This document shows positions 1 to 8,667 of a DNA stretch of 64,000 bases, in pieces. Below the pieces are notes generated by a model. That model worked only from the letters and a program-made list of their open reading frames with translations. It had not been told where the DNA came from and did not search any database. This DNA comes from Ponticaulis sp. (GTDB lineage Bacteria > Pseudomonadota > Alphaproteobacteria > Caulobacterales > Hyphomonadaceae). The stretch covers positions 124,001-188,000 of the forward strand of contig NZLU01000039.1 in assembly GCA_002692725.1 (NCBI GenBank), in the 5' to 3' direction. The number at the start of each line of letters is the position of its first letter. Positions within the stretch are counted from its first letter, which is position 1. A program made the translations under genes and the position numbers.

Positions 1-1674
1 CTTCTGGTCGGCTGAATGCCGGTGGAGGTCACAAACTGACTCCAGACAATGGGCCAGATTATGCGGCGCTTTTTGAAGCTCCAGACGTCCGGCTTCAACC
101 TTCGAGATATCGAGCACGTCAGACAGCTGGCGTTCCAGAACTTCAGATGAGTTTTCGATCAGCTCGATCATTTCAGATTGTTCGTCGGTCAGCTCTGTCC
201 GTTTCAGTGCACCGGCGACACCCAGAATGCCGTTCATGGGTGTTCGCATCTCGTGACTCATGGTCGCAAGGAAGGTCGATTTGGCTTCGTTGACTTTCTG
301 AAGCTCGCTTGTGCGTTCCGATACCTTCATCTCAAGGGTCTGAAGATTGGCGTCAGTCGTGGATTTATACGCCTGAAGTTGGCTCGCGAGTTCTCCAATT
401 TCATCGCGACGAAATTGAAGGAGGAAACTCTCGCGAATCTCACTTTCGTCAGGCTCCTGATCGGTGTTGAACACTTTTGCCAGCAGACGAAGTGGACGGA
501 TCCCAAACCGTCGCACATACCAGACCAAGAGGCTGATCAGAACGAGCGCTATAAGTATGAGCAAGGTCGCAATGGGGATGATCTGTTCAATCGAGTCCGC
601 GAAGATGCTGGCTTTTGGGATACGTATGACAAGATACCAATCCGGGATGGACAGGTGATAATAGGCCGTCAGACCGGAGAAAAAGCGATTGGGTTCGGTC
701 GCGATGGCATCCGAGCGCTCGGGCAGCTCTGACACGCGTGCAATCAATTCGCCAGGCTTGAGATCCATTTCTGCTGCGTGAACCATGTCGGGCGTGACAC
801 GGTTTCCACTCAGCAGAGATTTATGCGCCATGACCTCGGACCGGGCTGAGATGAACATCAGATCAGCCTCGGGCTTTGGCAGATCTCCCAGCGCAGCGGC
901 AAAGACCTGTCCCATCGGCATGGTGGTGCCAAATGCGCCAAGTTGCCGACCATTCTCTCGAATCGGGGTCTGGCATCCGGTGGTCAGGGCGTCACCTTCC
1001 TCGATATAAGCAAGACGCGTCAGCGGTGTGCAGACGGTCTTGCCTTCCGGGTTGTTTTCCAGGCTTGAGGTTTCCGCCAGGGGTTCCTCCGAGAGCGCAA
1101 AGTCGGACGGTGCAAGGCGACGATAAAACTCGAGATTATCCTCGCGTCCGGGCGCATAAATGATCAGGTCATCATTCGGTGTGAACACCCACAGGCTTTC
1201 CATGGCGTTGCTTACGCTGGCGCTGTGTCGAACAATGGTGAGGAATGCTGCATAGAAAACGCGATACCGCTCTTCCGTCCATTCCGGGCCATCCTTCATG
1301 AAGGCTCCCAACCCGTGCACGTTTCCGATGCCTTGGAGATAGGTGCCGTCATAAAGTACATCAGCACTTCTGCGCGTGCCGTCGTCCTGGCGCGGAAAAT
1401 AAGCCGCCATGCCCTGTGAAATTTCAGCGTCCGAAAGATTATTGTAATAGTGCCAGAATGAAATGATGGCGGCGTGCTGAATGTCTTTCACGGCCTCAAA
1501 GCGTTGTTCTTCGCGCTGTCCGCGTTCAACGATGTATTTCGACAACGCCTGACGTTGATCGTGATGCACATTTCGGTTCACCGCCCAAACAGCCGCGGCT
1601 GCGGCGGCCAAAGACGCCACGACCCCCAGAAGGATCAGGAAATGCGAGAGGCGGGATTGAAGGGTCTGATTCAT
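1..1674 (-). CDS. Membrane sensor histidine kinase (3' end outside window)
   Basis: The frame is open from an ATG at 1674 to the left edge: 558 residues with no stop, so the C-terminal ATPase part lies outside. A membrane helix at about residues 11-32 and another at 365-386 enclose a large extracytoplasmic sensing region of about 330 residues. A HAMP-like stretch and a coiled coil follow. The phosphoacceptor box reads FLATMSHEMRTPMNG with His474, and LDISKVEAGRLEL follows as in hybrid-type kinases. The fold suggests a double-Cache-like sensor, but I cannot name a ligand. A receiver domain may follow outside the window. No response regulator gene is visible next to it. The family call is firm; the stimulus is unknown. 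Confidence 0.93.
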   Translation of the reverse strand, partial: MNQTLQSRLSHFLILLGVVASLAAAAAAVWAVNRNVHHDQRQALSKYIVERGQREEQRFEAVKDIQHAAIISFWHYYNNLSDAEISQGMAAYFPRQDDGTRRSADVLYDGTYLQGIGNVHGLGAFMKDGPEWTEERYRVFYAAFLTIVRHSASVSNAMESLWVFTPNDDLIIYAPGREDNLEFYRRLAPSDFALSEEPLAETSSLENNPEGKTVCTPLTRLAYIEEGDALTTGCQTPIRENGRQLGAFGTTMPMGQVFAAALGDLPKPEADLMFISARSEVMAHKSLLSGNRVTPDMVHAAEMDLKPGELIARVSELPERSDAIATEPNRFFSGLTAYYHLSIPDWYLVIRIPKASIFADSIEQIIPIATLLILIALVLISLLVWYVRRFGIRPLRLLAKVFNTDQEPDESEIRESFLLQFRRDEIGELASQLQAYKSTTDANLQTLEMKVSERTSELQKVNEAKSTFLATMSHEMRTPMNGILGVAGALKRTELTDEQSEMIELIENSSEVLERQLSDVLDISKVEAGRLELQKAPHNLAHCLESVCDLHRHSADQK

Positions 1675-1814
1675 CGATTTATCTGGCCTGAGCGTGAGCC
1701 TGATGCATAGCGGGATGAAGTAAATAAACTGCTCAGCCGTTTCGGAAATAACAAGCTATCCACAACCAATAGCAGCAATTCAGGGCACATGCAGCGCCTG
1801 CAAGTCACTCATGG

Positions 1815-2264
1815 CTAGCGTGGTCGCCAATCTGGCGGAGCGAGTTCAAAACCTGAAAACTCAAACCCGGGAGCGACCGTACACCCCACAAGTGTCCAGG
1901 CCCCCAACGTTTCTGCAGTCTGCCAATAGGCGGAGGGGATCACGATCTGAGGGCGCTGTCCGGCGCGGAGGTCTGGTCCGAGTGTGCTTGATTGGGACGT
2001 GGCACGGGTACCATCCACCGACCAGGTAAGAACAAGCGGTCCGCCCGCATACCAATGCCAGATCTCACTTGCGTCGACACGATGCCAGTGAGAGACATCT
2101 CCGGCTTCCAGAAGGAAATAGATTGCGGTGCCAACACTTCGACCTGACACGTCCGATGTGTCGCGAAAGGTTTCTTTGAACCAGCCGCCTTCCGGGTGTG
2201 GAGACATGTCCAGCATACGGATGATTTCTTTTACGCCCAGATCACCAGATCGCGCGAGCGACAT
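1815..2264 (-). CDS. Cupin-5 superfamily protein (DUF985)
   Basis: This 149-residue protein matches the DUF985/cupin-5 family. The N-terminal IIRMLDMSPHPEGGWFKETF, then SVGTAIYFLLEAGDVSHWHRVDASEIWHWYAG, and a C-terminal VGCTVAPGFEFSGFEL are the usual family signatures; the His and Glu residues in the middle are the expected metal or ligand positions of the cupin barrel. The biochemical role of the family is not settled. Its ATG shares one base with the gloB stop codon (TGATG), so the two genes are very probably one translationally coupled operon. That context hints at small-molecule or aldehyde detoxification, but this is inference. Confidence 0.88.
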   Translation of the reverse strand: MSLARSGDLGVKEIIRMLDMSPHPEGGWFKETFRDTSDVSGRSVGTAIYFLLEAGDVSHWHRVDASEIWHWYAGGPLVLTWSVDGTRATSQSSTLGPDLRAGQRPQIVIPSAYWQTAETLGAWTLVGCTVAPGFEFSGFELAPPDWRPR

Positions 2265-3031
2265 CAGAAATTATCTTTTCGGCTGCGGATTTCTGCAAAG
2301 GTCGCGACTTCATCACCAACATGCCCCATGGCGGTCTGAAGTGAAGGCACATCAGCCCGAAGAAACGGATTGGCGTTCAGCTCTTTCGACAGGATTGTCG
2401 GCACGGTCGGCTTTTGTTCAGAACGCAAACGCGCGACATCTGAGGCATAACTCCTGAGTGCGGGATTGTTTGGCTCGACCGAAAGCGCGAATTTGGCGTT
2501 GGCTGCAGTGTATTCATGCGCACAGTAAATGGTTGTCTCACCCGGCAACGCCTTAAGTTTCGCCAAGCTATGAACCATTTGCTCGGGCGTGCCTTCAAAC
2601 AGGCGTCCGCATCCGAGTGCAAAAAGCGTATCGCCGACAAAAGCGACGTCTTCGTCAGGCAGATGAAAGGCGATATGACCAGCTGTATGCCCCGGCACAT
2701 CCAGAACACGGGCTTCGACATGGCCAAGATTTACAAGACTGTCCTGATGTACCGCGCGATCCAGACCTGGAATTTTTTCTTCCTCGCCAGCCGGGCCAAT
2801 GATCATGCAGTCTGTTGCCTCTTTGATGGCAAGATTGCCGCCCGCATGGTCAGGATGCCAGTGCGTGTTCCAGATCTGAGTGATGTTCCAGCTTTTTTTG
2901 CCGGCTTCTGAAAGGATACGGTCCGCATCGGGGGTATCAATGCATGTCGTTTCGCCAGACTTGGGTTCATGCACCAGATAGCCATAATTATCTGACAGAC
3001 AGGGAAACATGTGAATTTCAATCGCGGACAT
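2264..3031 (-). CDS. gloB: Hydroxyacylglutathione hydrolase (glyoxalase II)
   Basis: Glyoxalase II hydrolyses S-lactoylglutathione to D-lactate and glutathione, the second step of methylglyoxal detoxification in the cytoplasm. At 255 residues it has the normal length. The metallo-beta-lactamase metal motif NTHWHPDHAGG gives His57, His59, Asp61 and His62; further ligands are His115 in VPGHTAGH, the bridging Asp134 in FVGDTLF, and His172 in CAHEYT. The C-terminal KELNANPFLR is the family's glutathione-binding end. It is the first gene of a two-gene operon with the cupin gene and is divergent from the methyltransferase gene, with a 69-bp gap that must hold both promoters. Confidence 0.96.
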   Translation of the reverse strand: MSAIEIHMFPCLSDNYGYLVHEPKSGETTCIDTPDADRILSEAGKKSWNITQIWNTHWHPDHAGGNLAIKEATDCMIIGPAGEEEKIPGLDRAVHQDSLVNLGHVEARVLDVPGHTAGHIAFHLPDEDVAFVGDTLFALGCGRLFEGTPEQMVHSLAKLKALPGETTIYCAHEYTAANAKFALSVEPNNPALRSYASDVARLRSEQKPTVPTILSKELNANPFLRADVPSLQTAMGHVGDEVATFAEIRSRKDNF

Positions 3032-3100
3032 GAAGAATATTTCCCTTTTGGGACATCAATATACGTGGGATCATTATATGTTCAATGCAGGTAGGTCGAG

Positions 3101-3844
3101 ATGAGACTGGGCGTCACAGACCTGATGAAATTCTATGACACGCCGCTTGGCCATTGTGCGGTGAAAGCGGTGTTCGAACGCGTTAATGGTCTCTGGGGAT
3201 CGCTCTCCGGGCTGGATGTGCTCGGCATTGGATATCCCGGGCCTTATCTGGACCAGATCAACGGGAAGCCAAGACGGCTCGTCAACATGATGCCTGCAGG
3301 TCAGGGGGGGCACGCCTGGGCACCAACCGAACGCGGTTCGGCGAGCCTGGTCTGTGATGAACAGGATCTGCCCTTTCAGGACTCCGTCTTCGACCGCATA
3401 CTGGTCATTCATGGTCTGGAAGAAATGCCGAATTATGGACGTTTCCTTCGAGAGATATGGAGGGTCAGCGCGCCGGAAGCGCATATTCTGATCGTTGTGC
3501 CAAACCGATCGGGCGCCTGGTCCCTCTCCGATCAGACCCCGTTTGGTCATGGTCGACCGTTCTCACAGCGCCAGATTAAGAGATTGATGCGTGACGCCCT
3601 TCTGGAACCTGCCGCCTGGACCCGCGCTTTATATACACCTCCCGTGAACTGGAAAATGTTCACCTCTGCCTCTGAGGGCTGGGAGCGAGTGGGCGAGTTC
3701 TTCCTGCCGAATTTTGGCGGGGTGAATTTGGTGGAAGGGGTAAAACGGGTGCGTATCGACCCGACTTTGCCTGAGCGCGTACGCGTCGTTGTGCCGGATG
3801 CATTGAAACCGGCGATTTCTCCAAAATCGAGCTTGCGGAAGTAA
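3101..3844 (+). CDS. Class I SAM-dependent methyltransferase
   Basis: This 247-residue protein has a Rossmann-type methyltransferase core. The glycine-rich motif I reads LDVLGIGYPGPYL at about residues 40-52. An acidic-hydrophobic motif follows, DSVFDRILVIHGLEEM, and then LREIWRVSAPEAHILIVVPN, the pattern of the methyltransferase-11 group. The substrate cannot be read from the sequence. Proteins of this type next to gloB are common in alphaproteobacteria and usually carry only a generic name. It lies 44 bp upstream of the P-II gene on the same strand. There is no secretion signal, so it acts in the cytoplasm. Confidence 0.85.
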   Translation: MRLGVTDLMKFYDTPLGHCAVKAVFERVNGLWGSLSGLDVLGIGYPGPYLDQINGKPRRLVNMMPAGQGGHAWAPTERGSASLVCDEQDLPFQDSVFDRILVIHGLEEMPNYGRFLREIWRVSAPEAHILIVVPNRSGAWSLSDQTPFGHGRPFSQRQIKRLMRDALLEPAAWTRALYTPPVNWKMFTSASEGWERVGEFFLPNFGGVNLVEGVKRVRIDPTLPERVRVVVPDALKPAISPKSSLRK

Positions 3845-3888
3845 TTTGAGTATGTTACACACCTAACACAAGGCAAGGAGATTGAGCA

Positions 3889-4233
3889 ATGAAATTCGTT
3901 ACTGCTGTATTCAAACCATCCAAACTTGACGCCGTTCTTGATGCGCTCACAGAGCTTGGCGTGACCGGCCTCACCGTCACAGAAGTTCGCGGTTACGGTC
4001 GTCAACAAGGCAAAACAGAAGTTTATCGCGGCACCGAATATGAAGTTCGTCTGCTCCCGAAAGTGAAAATCGAGATCGCGTGCTCAGGCGAAGCTGTCGA
4101 CAAAATTGTGTCTGCGATTTCTGAAACCGCCAACACCGGCAAAATCGGCGACGGCAAGATTTTCGTCACACCCCTGGAAGCTGCCATGCGTATTCGTACC
4201 GGCGAGCGTGATAACCAGGCGATCGAAGCCTAA
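3889..4233 (+). CDS. P-II family nitrogen regulatory protein
   Basis: P-II proteins are trimeric sensors of 2-oxoglutarate, ATP/ADP and glutamine state that control glutamine synthetase, ammonium transport or transcription by contact with target proteins. The 114-residue length is normal. The T-loop is intact, with Tyr51 in YRGTEYEVRLLPK, the usual uridylylation site. The B-loop TGKIGDGKIFV and the C-terminal signature region are present. A ribosome site AAGGAG precedes the ATG. Neither glnA nor amtB is adjacent, so I cannot call it GlnB or GlnK; it is an orphan copy in this context. A clear intrinsic terminator follows. Confidence 0.93.
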   Translation: MKFVTAVFKPSKLDAVLDALTELGVTGLTVTEVRGYGRQQGKTEVYRGTEYEVRLLPKVKIEIACSGEAVDKIVSAISETANTGKIGDGKIFVTPLEAAMRIRTGERDNQAIEA

Positions 4234-4263
4234 GATACATTCCCGTTCACGGGCTTTGAACCT

Positions 4264-4296
4264 CCCCTGAAGGTCCCCAGCCTTCAGGGGATTTTT
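4264..4296 (+). terminator. Intrinsic terminator after the P-II gene
   Basis: A perfect 10-bp stem (CCCCTGAAGG at 4264-4273 with CCTTCAGGGG at 4281-4290) and a 7-base loop are followed by ATTTTT. It lies 31 bp after the P-II stop codon. Confidence 0.9.
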
Positions 4297-4323
4297 GTAT
4301 CTGATTGCTGACGTACAAACAAA

Positions 4324-4351
4324 AAACCCGTCCAGAATTCTGGACGGGTTT
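4324..4351 (-). terminator. Intrinsic terminator for the 4385-5395 gene
   Basis: A perfect 28-bp palindrome centred on GAATTC has arms running from AAACCCGTCCAGAA. Read on the minus strand it is followed by a T-rich run (TTTTTTGTTTG), so it fits termination of the secreted protein gene that ends at 4385. The two terminators stand back to back between convergent genes. Confidence 0.85.
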
Positions 4352-4384
4352 CTGATTGTCAGGATTGCTGGGCGTCGCGGCCCC

Positions 4385-5395
4385 TTAGCGTTTGCCGCCA
4401 TGTCCCGGATAACGGTTCTTCGGGTTCGGATACCGGTGCTTCGGGCGAGGGTTTCGCGTTTTTGGACGTGGTGTTCGTTCGCGGAAAGTGAACCGAGACG
4501 CAGATGCGTTCAGCACGCCGGAATAGCGAGAACCACCTGAGATGTAAGTTCCTCCACCGCCGTAGAATTCGCCGTAAATGCCAGCGCCAACGCCGCCATT
4601 CAATGCATAGACTGTTCCGTCAGACAGACGAACGCTCACGGGTGCCGGGGCAACATAGCGGCGTTGGACCGGTGCGGCGCAAGGTGGTGGCGCATGCACA
4701 ACGCGGCGCGTGACGACTTCACCACATGGTGTGACCCAGACTTCAGCGCCCTGATTGGCATACGCATTGTGGCTGTAAGCTGTTGGTGCATAAATGCTTG
4801 AAGATGTTGGGCCCGCCTGGCTGTAGCTGCGGACCGTAGACGCGACTGATCCGGTAGTCTGTGTCGGGATCGTACGCGTGTAAACTGCGCCGGTCAGTGC
4901 TGGGGCATAACCAGCATCTACATAACCGGTTGATGCGTATCCGCCAGTCGTTGCGACGCCAGCATAACCATAGCCCGCATAAGGATCACCCCCCGCAGGT
5001 CCGCGATAAACAGGGAGCTGATCAGCAACCGAGTCGAGACCTTGCAGGCGAAGCGCTTCGGCCAGACCTGGAATCGTGTCGCAAGGAACCTCCTGGTCGG
5101 CCATGACACAAACAATATTGTCTGAAATCACGTTCACGCCGCCAGTCGACATGGTGTAGTTTGGCAGAGGGTGTGAACCACCGGCGAGTTGTGTCTGACC
5201 ATAAGCTGCAGATGAGTGCGAATAGCTGCTCGAATAGCCCGACGCGTGTGCATATCCGTGGGATTGCCCGGATTGTGCATAACCACCCGGATGAACATTG
5301 CCGCCCGCATGGTAAGCGGGTTCGCCGGCATTGGCCGGGGAAAGCAATGTGGTTGCGGCCAGCGCGGCAGCAAAGAAAGTGTTCAGTTTTGGCAT
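4385..5395 (-). CDS. Secreted Gly/Tyr/Ser-rich protein with a basic C-terminal tail
   Basis: I do not recognise this 336-residue protein. A signal peptide (MPKLNTFFAAALAATTLLSP then ANA) precedes a long low-complexity region rich in Gly, Tyr, Ser, His and Ala (YAHASGYSSSYSHSS and GYGYAGVATTGGYAS). A small ordered segment has paired cysteines (NIVCVMADQEVPCDTIPGL). The tail, about residues 307-336, is strongly basic, with degenerate PRPKTRNPRPKHRYPNPK units. The start at 5395 is chosen because AGGAG lies 8 bases upstream; an ATG at 5413 has no such site. Composition suggests an envelope or cell-surface structural protein, perhaps binding acidic polymers through its tail. That role is inference. 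Confidence 0.8.
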   Translation of the reverse strand: MPKLNTFFAAALAATTLLSPANAGEPAYHAGGNVHPGGYAQSGQSHGYAHASGYSSSYSHSSAAYGQTQLAGGSHPLPNYTMSTGGVNVISDNIVCVMADQEVPCDTIPGLAEALRLQGLDSVADQLPVYRGPAGGDPYAGYGYAGVATTGGYASTGYVDAGYAPALTGAVYTRTIPTQTTGSVASTVRSYSQAGPTSSSIYAPTAYSHNAYANQGAEVWVTPCGEVVTRRVVHAPPPCAAPVQRRYVAPAPVSVRLSDGTVYALNGGVGAGIYGEFYGGGGTYISGGSRYSGVLNASASRFTFRERTPRPKTRNPRPKHRYPNPKNRYPGHGGKR

Positions 5396-5473
5396 AGCCT
5401 CAGCTCCTGACATGGCCGAAATGGCAATTTCATATCAGGCGCTGCAATCAATGGGCCAAACATTCTCCCATGA

Positions 5474-5680
5474 CTAGAAATCGTAAGTGATGCCTTTCTT
5501 CTCCCATTCGCCATGGCGTGTGGGTTCAAGGCCTCTCGGTCCGTTAATTTCTTTGGGCCGGGATGCGGCTGTGCTTTCTACCTGTCGGCGACGCTCAGCC
5601 GCTTCTTCTAGCGCGCGCAGCGCGTCGTCGGGCAGTTCCTTGTCAGTTGCGGCGCCTTCCGGCAGGGGTTTTGAGGTCAT
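5474..5680 (-). CDS. DUF1674 protein, SdhAF4-like succinate dehydrogenase assembly factor
   Basis: This 68-residue protein has the DUF1674 signature at its C terminus: GPRGLEPTRHGEWEKKGITYDF, close to the family pattern GPxGxEPTRYGDWExKGxxxDF. In mitochondria the homologue SDHAF4 binds the flavinylated SdhA subunit and helps assembly of succinate dehydrogenase; bacterial members are presumed to act likewise. The N-terminal half is charged and probably flexible. The sdh genes are not in this window. It is a monocistronic gene, divergent from the M48 protease gene. Confidence 0.88.
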   Translation of the reverse strand: MTSKPLPEGAATDKELPDDALRALEEAAERRRQVESTAASRPKEINGPRGLEPTRHGEWEKKGITYDF

Positions 5681-5817
5681 GACGGTCCAATCGGAATTAT
5701 TTTCAACGATCTGTCACAGAACAAAAAATTTTGACAGTTTTTGTTAAGGTTTAAAGGCCAAACCTAACCGTACAGTTTCGTTTGTTTACCAGAAAAACAT
5801 AGTTGAAGGAGGACACC

Positions 5818-6633
5818 TTGCAATTGTTGAAGGTCAACCTTTTCGTCTTCATCACCGGATTACTCGTAGGCTGGGGCCTCGGGGGTTTCTTTCTGGGCAT
5901 ATCGATCGGCGCCTTATTGTGCGCAATTGTGTTGATCTGGTACACGCTGGCGACCGAACTGCTTCTCCAGCGCCTCAATGCCATCACTCTGACCGAAGCG
6001 TCTGCAGCGAGTACCATGTATCGGTTGTTTTTGTCGGACGCTTATAAGCTGATTGCAGCGGCTGGATTTCCGCGCACAAGCTTTTCCATCATTCAGAACG
6101 ACGTGCCATTGGCGTTCTCGCTCGGATCTCGACGGTCTGGTGGACGTATCATCGTGACTTCCGGCCTGTTCAAGACGCTCTCTCGCGCCGAAATTTCGGC
6201 TGTTGTTGCGCATGAGCTGGGTCATATCCGTGCCGGTGAACGCGAGATTACCGCCATGTGGTTGGGCCTCTCGCTGGTGCTCGCCTCTGTTTGGACGGCA
6301 CTGAGCTCTCAGTCGAGAAAAGACCATCTGCCAGCGACTCTCACGAGCGTCACACATCAGGTGTCTCCAGGCCGTCTCAAGCCAGATTGTCGGGCTGATG
6401 CTTTTGCCGCAACGCTCTGCAAGGATAGTTCAATCATGGCAAGCGCACTTCACAAGCTGGAGCGCGGCGTACGCGCGACCCATTGGGATGTGCTGGATCG
6501 CACACCGACGCTGCGTCAGCTCGCAATTGTGAACCCGATCCACGCCCGTCTGAGCTATGAGCGCCCTGAGCAATCACCGATGGCGCATCGGGTCGCAGAA
6601 TTAAGGCGCCTCGCACTCCCAAATGCAGCCTGA
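5818..6633 (+). CDS. M48-family membrane metalloprotease (HtpX-like)
   Basis: The predicted 271-residue protein begins with two membrane helices (about residues 7-24 and 26-46), followed by a cytoplasmic zinc protease domain with HELGH at 132-136 in AVVAHELGHIRAGE. The usual third zinc ligand motif ExxAD appears as DCRAD (Glu replaced by Asp), which may alter metal binding. HtpX-type enzymes degrade misfolded membrane proteins. The start is TTG at 5818 because AAGGAGG lies 5 bases upstream; a TTG at 5803 would place that site inside the gene. It lies 31 bp upstream of rsmB on the same strand, so they may share a transcript. Confidence 0.85.
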   Translation: MQLLKVNLFVFITGLLVGWGLGGFFLGISIGALLCAIVLIWYTLATELLLQRLNAITLTEASAASTMYRLFLSDAYKLIAAAGFPRTSFSIIQNDVPLAFSLGSRRSGGRIIVTSGLFKTLSRAEISAVVAHELGHIRAGEREITAMWLGLSLVLASVWTALSSQSRKDHLPATLTSVTHQVSPGRLKPDCRADAFAATLCKDSSIMASALHKLERGVRATHWDVLDRTPTLRQLAIVNPIHARLSYERPEQSPMAHRVAELRRLALPNAA

Positions 6634-6664
6634 CAGCTGCGCTGGCCTGTGATACGGGGCGCTG

Positions 6665-7954
6665 ATGTCAGGCATTCATCCCCGCATCGCGGCAATTTCG
6701 CTTCTCACGCGAATTCTGGAACACAAACAAACACTCGATGAGGCCTTGTCTCAAGAGGAGTCCTTCCGGTCTCTGGAGGGGGCGGATCGCGGATTTGCGC
6801 GCGCCATGGTCTCGGCGAGCCTGAGATGGCTCGGTCTGATTGATGGATTGATCGCGCCCTTTGTGACGGGGCGCCCGTTCAGAGAACTGGATCCGGCGGT
6901 GCAGCAAAGCCTGCGCATTGGTGTGGCGCAGATATGTGTTCTGGAAACGCCGGTCCATGCCGCTGTATCTGAGACGGTTGAGGCGGTGCGCTATGTCGAG
7001 GCCGCGCGCAAGGCTGGCGGGCTTGTGAATGCAGTCCTTCGAAAAATAGAACCCGAGGCGCTGGCGGCCCTGGATGCGCCACTCTCTGCCATCTGGCCTG
7101 AGGCCTTCGCGGCGCAGCTGAAAGCGGCGATCGGCGAAGACTCCAGCGAAGCGCTCGCTGCGGCGACCACCGAAATTCCACCGCTTGATATTACCTGCCC
7201 GAAAGACACGAAGTTCTGGTCTGAACGACTGGCGGGCGAGCAGATCGCCCCAAACACGGTGCGCCTGAGTGAGGGGATCGTGGAAGCGCTTCCCGGTTAT
7301 GAAGCTGGAAATTGGTGGGTGCAGGATGTCGCGGCAACCCTGCCGGTTCACGTCTTGGCGCCCGAAACGGGCGAGCAGGTGCTCGATTTGTGCGCGGCGC
7401 CTGGCGGTAAAACTCTGCAGATTGCGGCGAGTGGAGCAAAGGTCACCGCGCTGGATCGCGCCGCCAAACGGATGCGTCGGGTTGAGCAAAATCTGAAACG
7501 GACCCGGCTCGAGGCGAAATGCGTCGTCGCGGATGCGCGTAAATGGACGACGGAGGACCAATTTGACGCTGTGCTGGTCGATGCGCCGTGTTCCGCGCTT
7601 GGCACACTGCGACGCCACCCCGAAGGCCCCTGGATCAAATCCCCCGCTGATCTGTCGCGGTTTCCGGAGATACAGTCAGGTCTTCTTGAGACGGCAGCCA
7701 AGTTTGTGAAGCCGGGCGGACGTCTGGTGTATTGTGTGTGTACGCCTTTACCGGAAGAGGGCGTCGAAATTGTCGACGCATTTCTGGCCGCGCATCAAGG
7801 CTGGTCGCGGCGCGGCCTGAATGAGCAGGCGTCAGAGGTCTTTGCGAACTGTCTGACGGAAAAGGGAGATTTTCTAACTCTGCCGCATCTGTTCGCACAC
7901 CCGGCAGGATGTGACGCCTTTTTCATAGCCCGGCTCGAGCGTAACTCAGATTAA
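6665..7954 (+). CDS. rsmB: 16S rRNA (cytosine-5-)-methyltransferase RsmB
   Basis: RsmB methylates C967 of 16S rRNA. The 429-residue protein has a NusB-like N-terminal RNA-binding domain (to about residue 140) and a SAM-binding catalytic domain with the motif VLDLCAAPGGKTLQIAA. The catalytic cysteine pair of the RNA m5C methyltransferases is present: Cys in DAPCSALGTLRRHPEGPW and the second in VYCVCTPLPEEG. Length and layout are normal. The order rsmB, lipoprotein, rpe, heparinase-like gene, purH is a familiar alphaproteobacterial arrangement. Confidence 0.94.
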   Translation: MSGIHPRIAAISLLTRILEHKQTLDEALSQEESFRSLEGADRGFARAMVSASLRWLGLIDGLIAPFVTGRPFRELDPAVQQSLRIGVAQICVLETPVHAAVSETVEAVRYVEAARKAGGLVNAVLRKIEPEALAALDAPLSAIWPEAFAAQLKAAIGEDSSEALAAATTEIPPLDITCPKDTKFWSERLAGEQIAPNTVRLSEGIVEALPGYEAGNWWVQDVAATLPVHVLAPETGEQVLDLCAAPGGKTLQIAASGAKVTALDRAAKRMRRVEQNLKRTRLEAKCVVADARKWTTEDQFDAVLVDAPCSALGTLRRHPEGPWIKSPADLSRFPEIQSGLLETAAKFVKPGGRLVYCVCTPLPEEGVEIVDAFLAAHQGWSRRGLNEQASEVFANCLTEKGDFLTLPHLFAHPAGCDAFFIARLERNSD

Positions 7955-8073
7955 ACTTTCGCAAGCTTGTCGGTTTCTTGGGTCGCATCATCAAACTGCC
8001 GTAAACAATTCATACAGCGTTCAGCTAGCTGGGATGAAAATCCAGACTTGGGTTTCTTTTTACGGAGCTGATT

Positions 8074-8574
8074 ATGGCCCTTTTTAAATCTTCTCGTTCG
8101 CTTGCGCTGGCTGTTGGTCTCGGCGGAATGGTCGCACTTTCAGGATGTGCCGGCGGATATGGTGCAACAGAGCGCACAGCCTCTGGCGTTGGCCAGACAG
8201 CGACAGTCCGCGAGGGCATTGTGATCTCCTCAGAAGCGGTCACCATTCGCCCTGACCGGAACTATCTGGGGGCGGCAACCGGTGCCGTACTCGGTGGTAT
8301 TGCCGGATCGAATGTCGGTGGCGGTGATGACGAACGCGCAGCGGGTGCCGTTGCCGGTGCCGTGCTTGGCGGTGTGCTCGGCAATGAAGTGTCCAAAGGT
8401 GTGAACACACGGCAGGGCATCGCCTATATTATCGACTTTGGTAACGGCAAGATCCAGGAGATCGTGCAGGGCGCTGATGTCGTGATTGCGCCTGGGACGC
8501 CGGTCTATGTGAGCTTCGGTACCGACCGGGTTCGCGTCTGGCCGAAAACACAGGGCTATCCGCAAAGCTATTAA
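8074..8574 (+). CDS. Glycine-zipper 2TM lipoprotein (SlyB-like)
   Basis: This 166-residue protein has a lipoprotein signal with lipobox LSGC (Cys at about residue 25). It is followed by two glycine-zipper segments, YLGAATGAVLGGIAGSNVGG and AAGAVAGAVLGGVLGNEV, typical of the glycine-zipper 2TM family. A C-terminal beta-type domain (IVQGADVVIAPGTPVYVSFG) matches SlyB/Pcp-like outer-membrane lipoproteins, which stabilise the outer membrane. The site ACGGAG precedes the ATG. It is probably transcribed alone or ahead of rpe. Confidence 0.88.
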   Translation: MALFKSSRSLALAVGLGGMVALSGCAGGYGATERTASGVGQTATVREGIVISSEAVTIRPDRNYLGAATGAVLGGIAGSNVGGGDDERAAGAVAGAVLGGVLGNEVSKGVNTRQGIAYIIDFGNGKIQEIVQGADVVIAPGTPVYVSFGTDRVRVWPKTQGYPQSY

Positions 8575-8618
8575 GCTTTGTCGCAGCCGGCTCTGATCGC
8601 TGGTATGTGACAATTTCC

Positions 8619-8651
8619 CGTGCGCCTTCTGCTTGTGGTGGAGGGCGCACG
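8619..8651. repeat. Hairpin before rpe, possible short relative of the 51-63 kb repeat family
   Basis: CGTGCGCC (8619-8626) pairs with GGCGCACG (8644-8651) around a 17-base loop. There is no T-run, so a terminator role is weak. The strand TGCGCCTTCTGCTTGTGG resembles the core TGCGCCTTCGCGTTGCTCGTG of the repeat family found at 51-63 kb, so it may be a short or decayed member. Confidence 0.45.
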
Positions 8652-8667
8652 CTGATATCAGAATCGC

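Noticed and set aside
6668-7618. Minus-strand frame opposite rsmB (316 codons)
   Set aside because: Shadow frame of a well-supported gene; Arg-rich with no recognisable domain.
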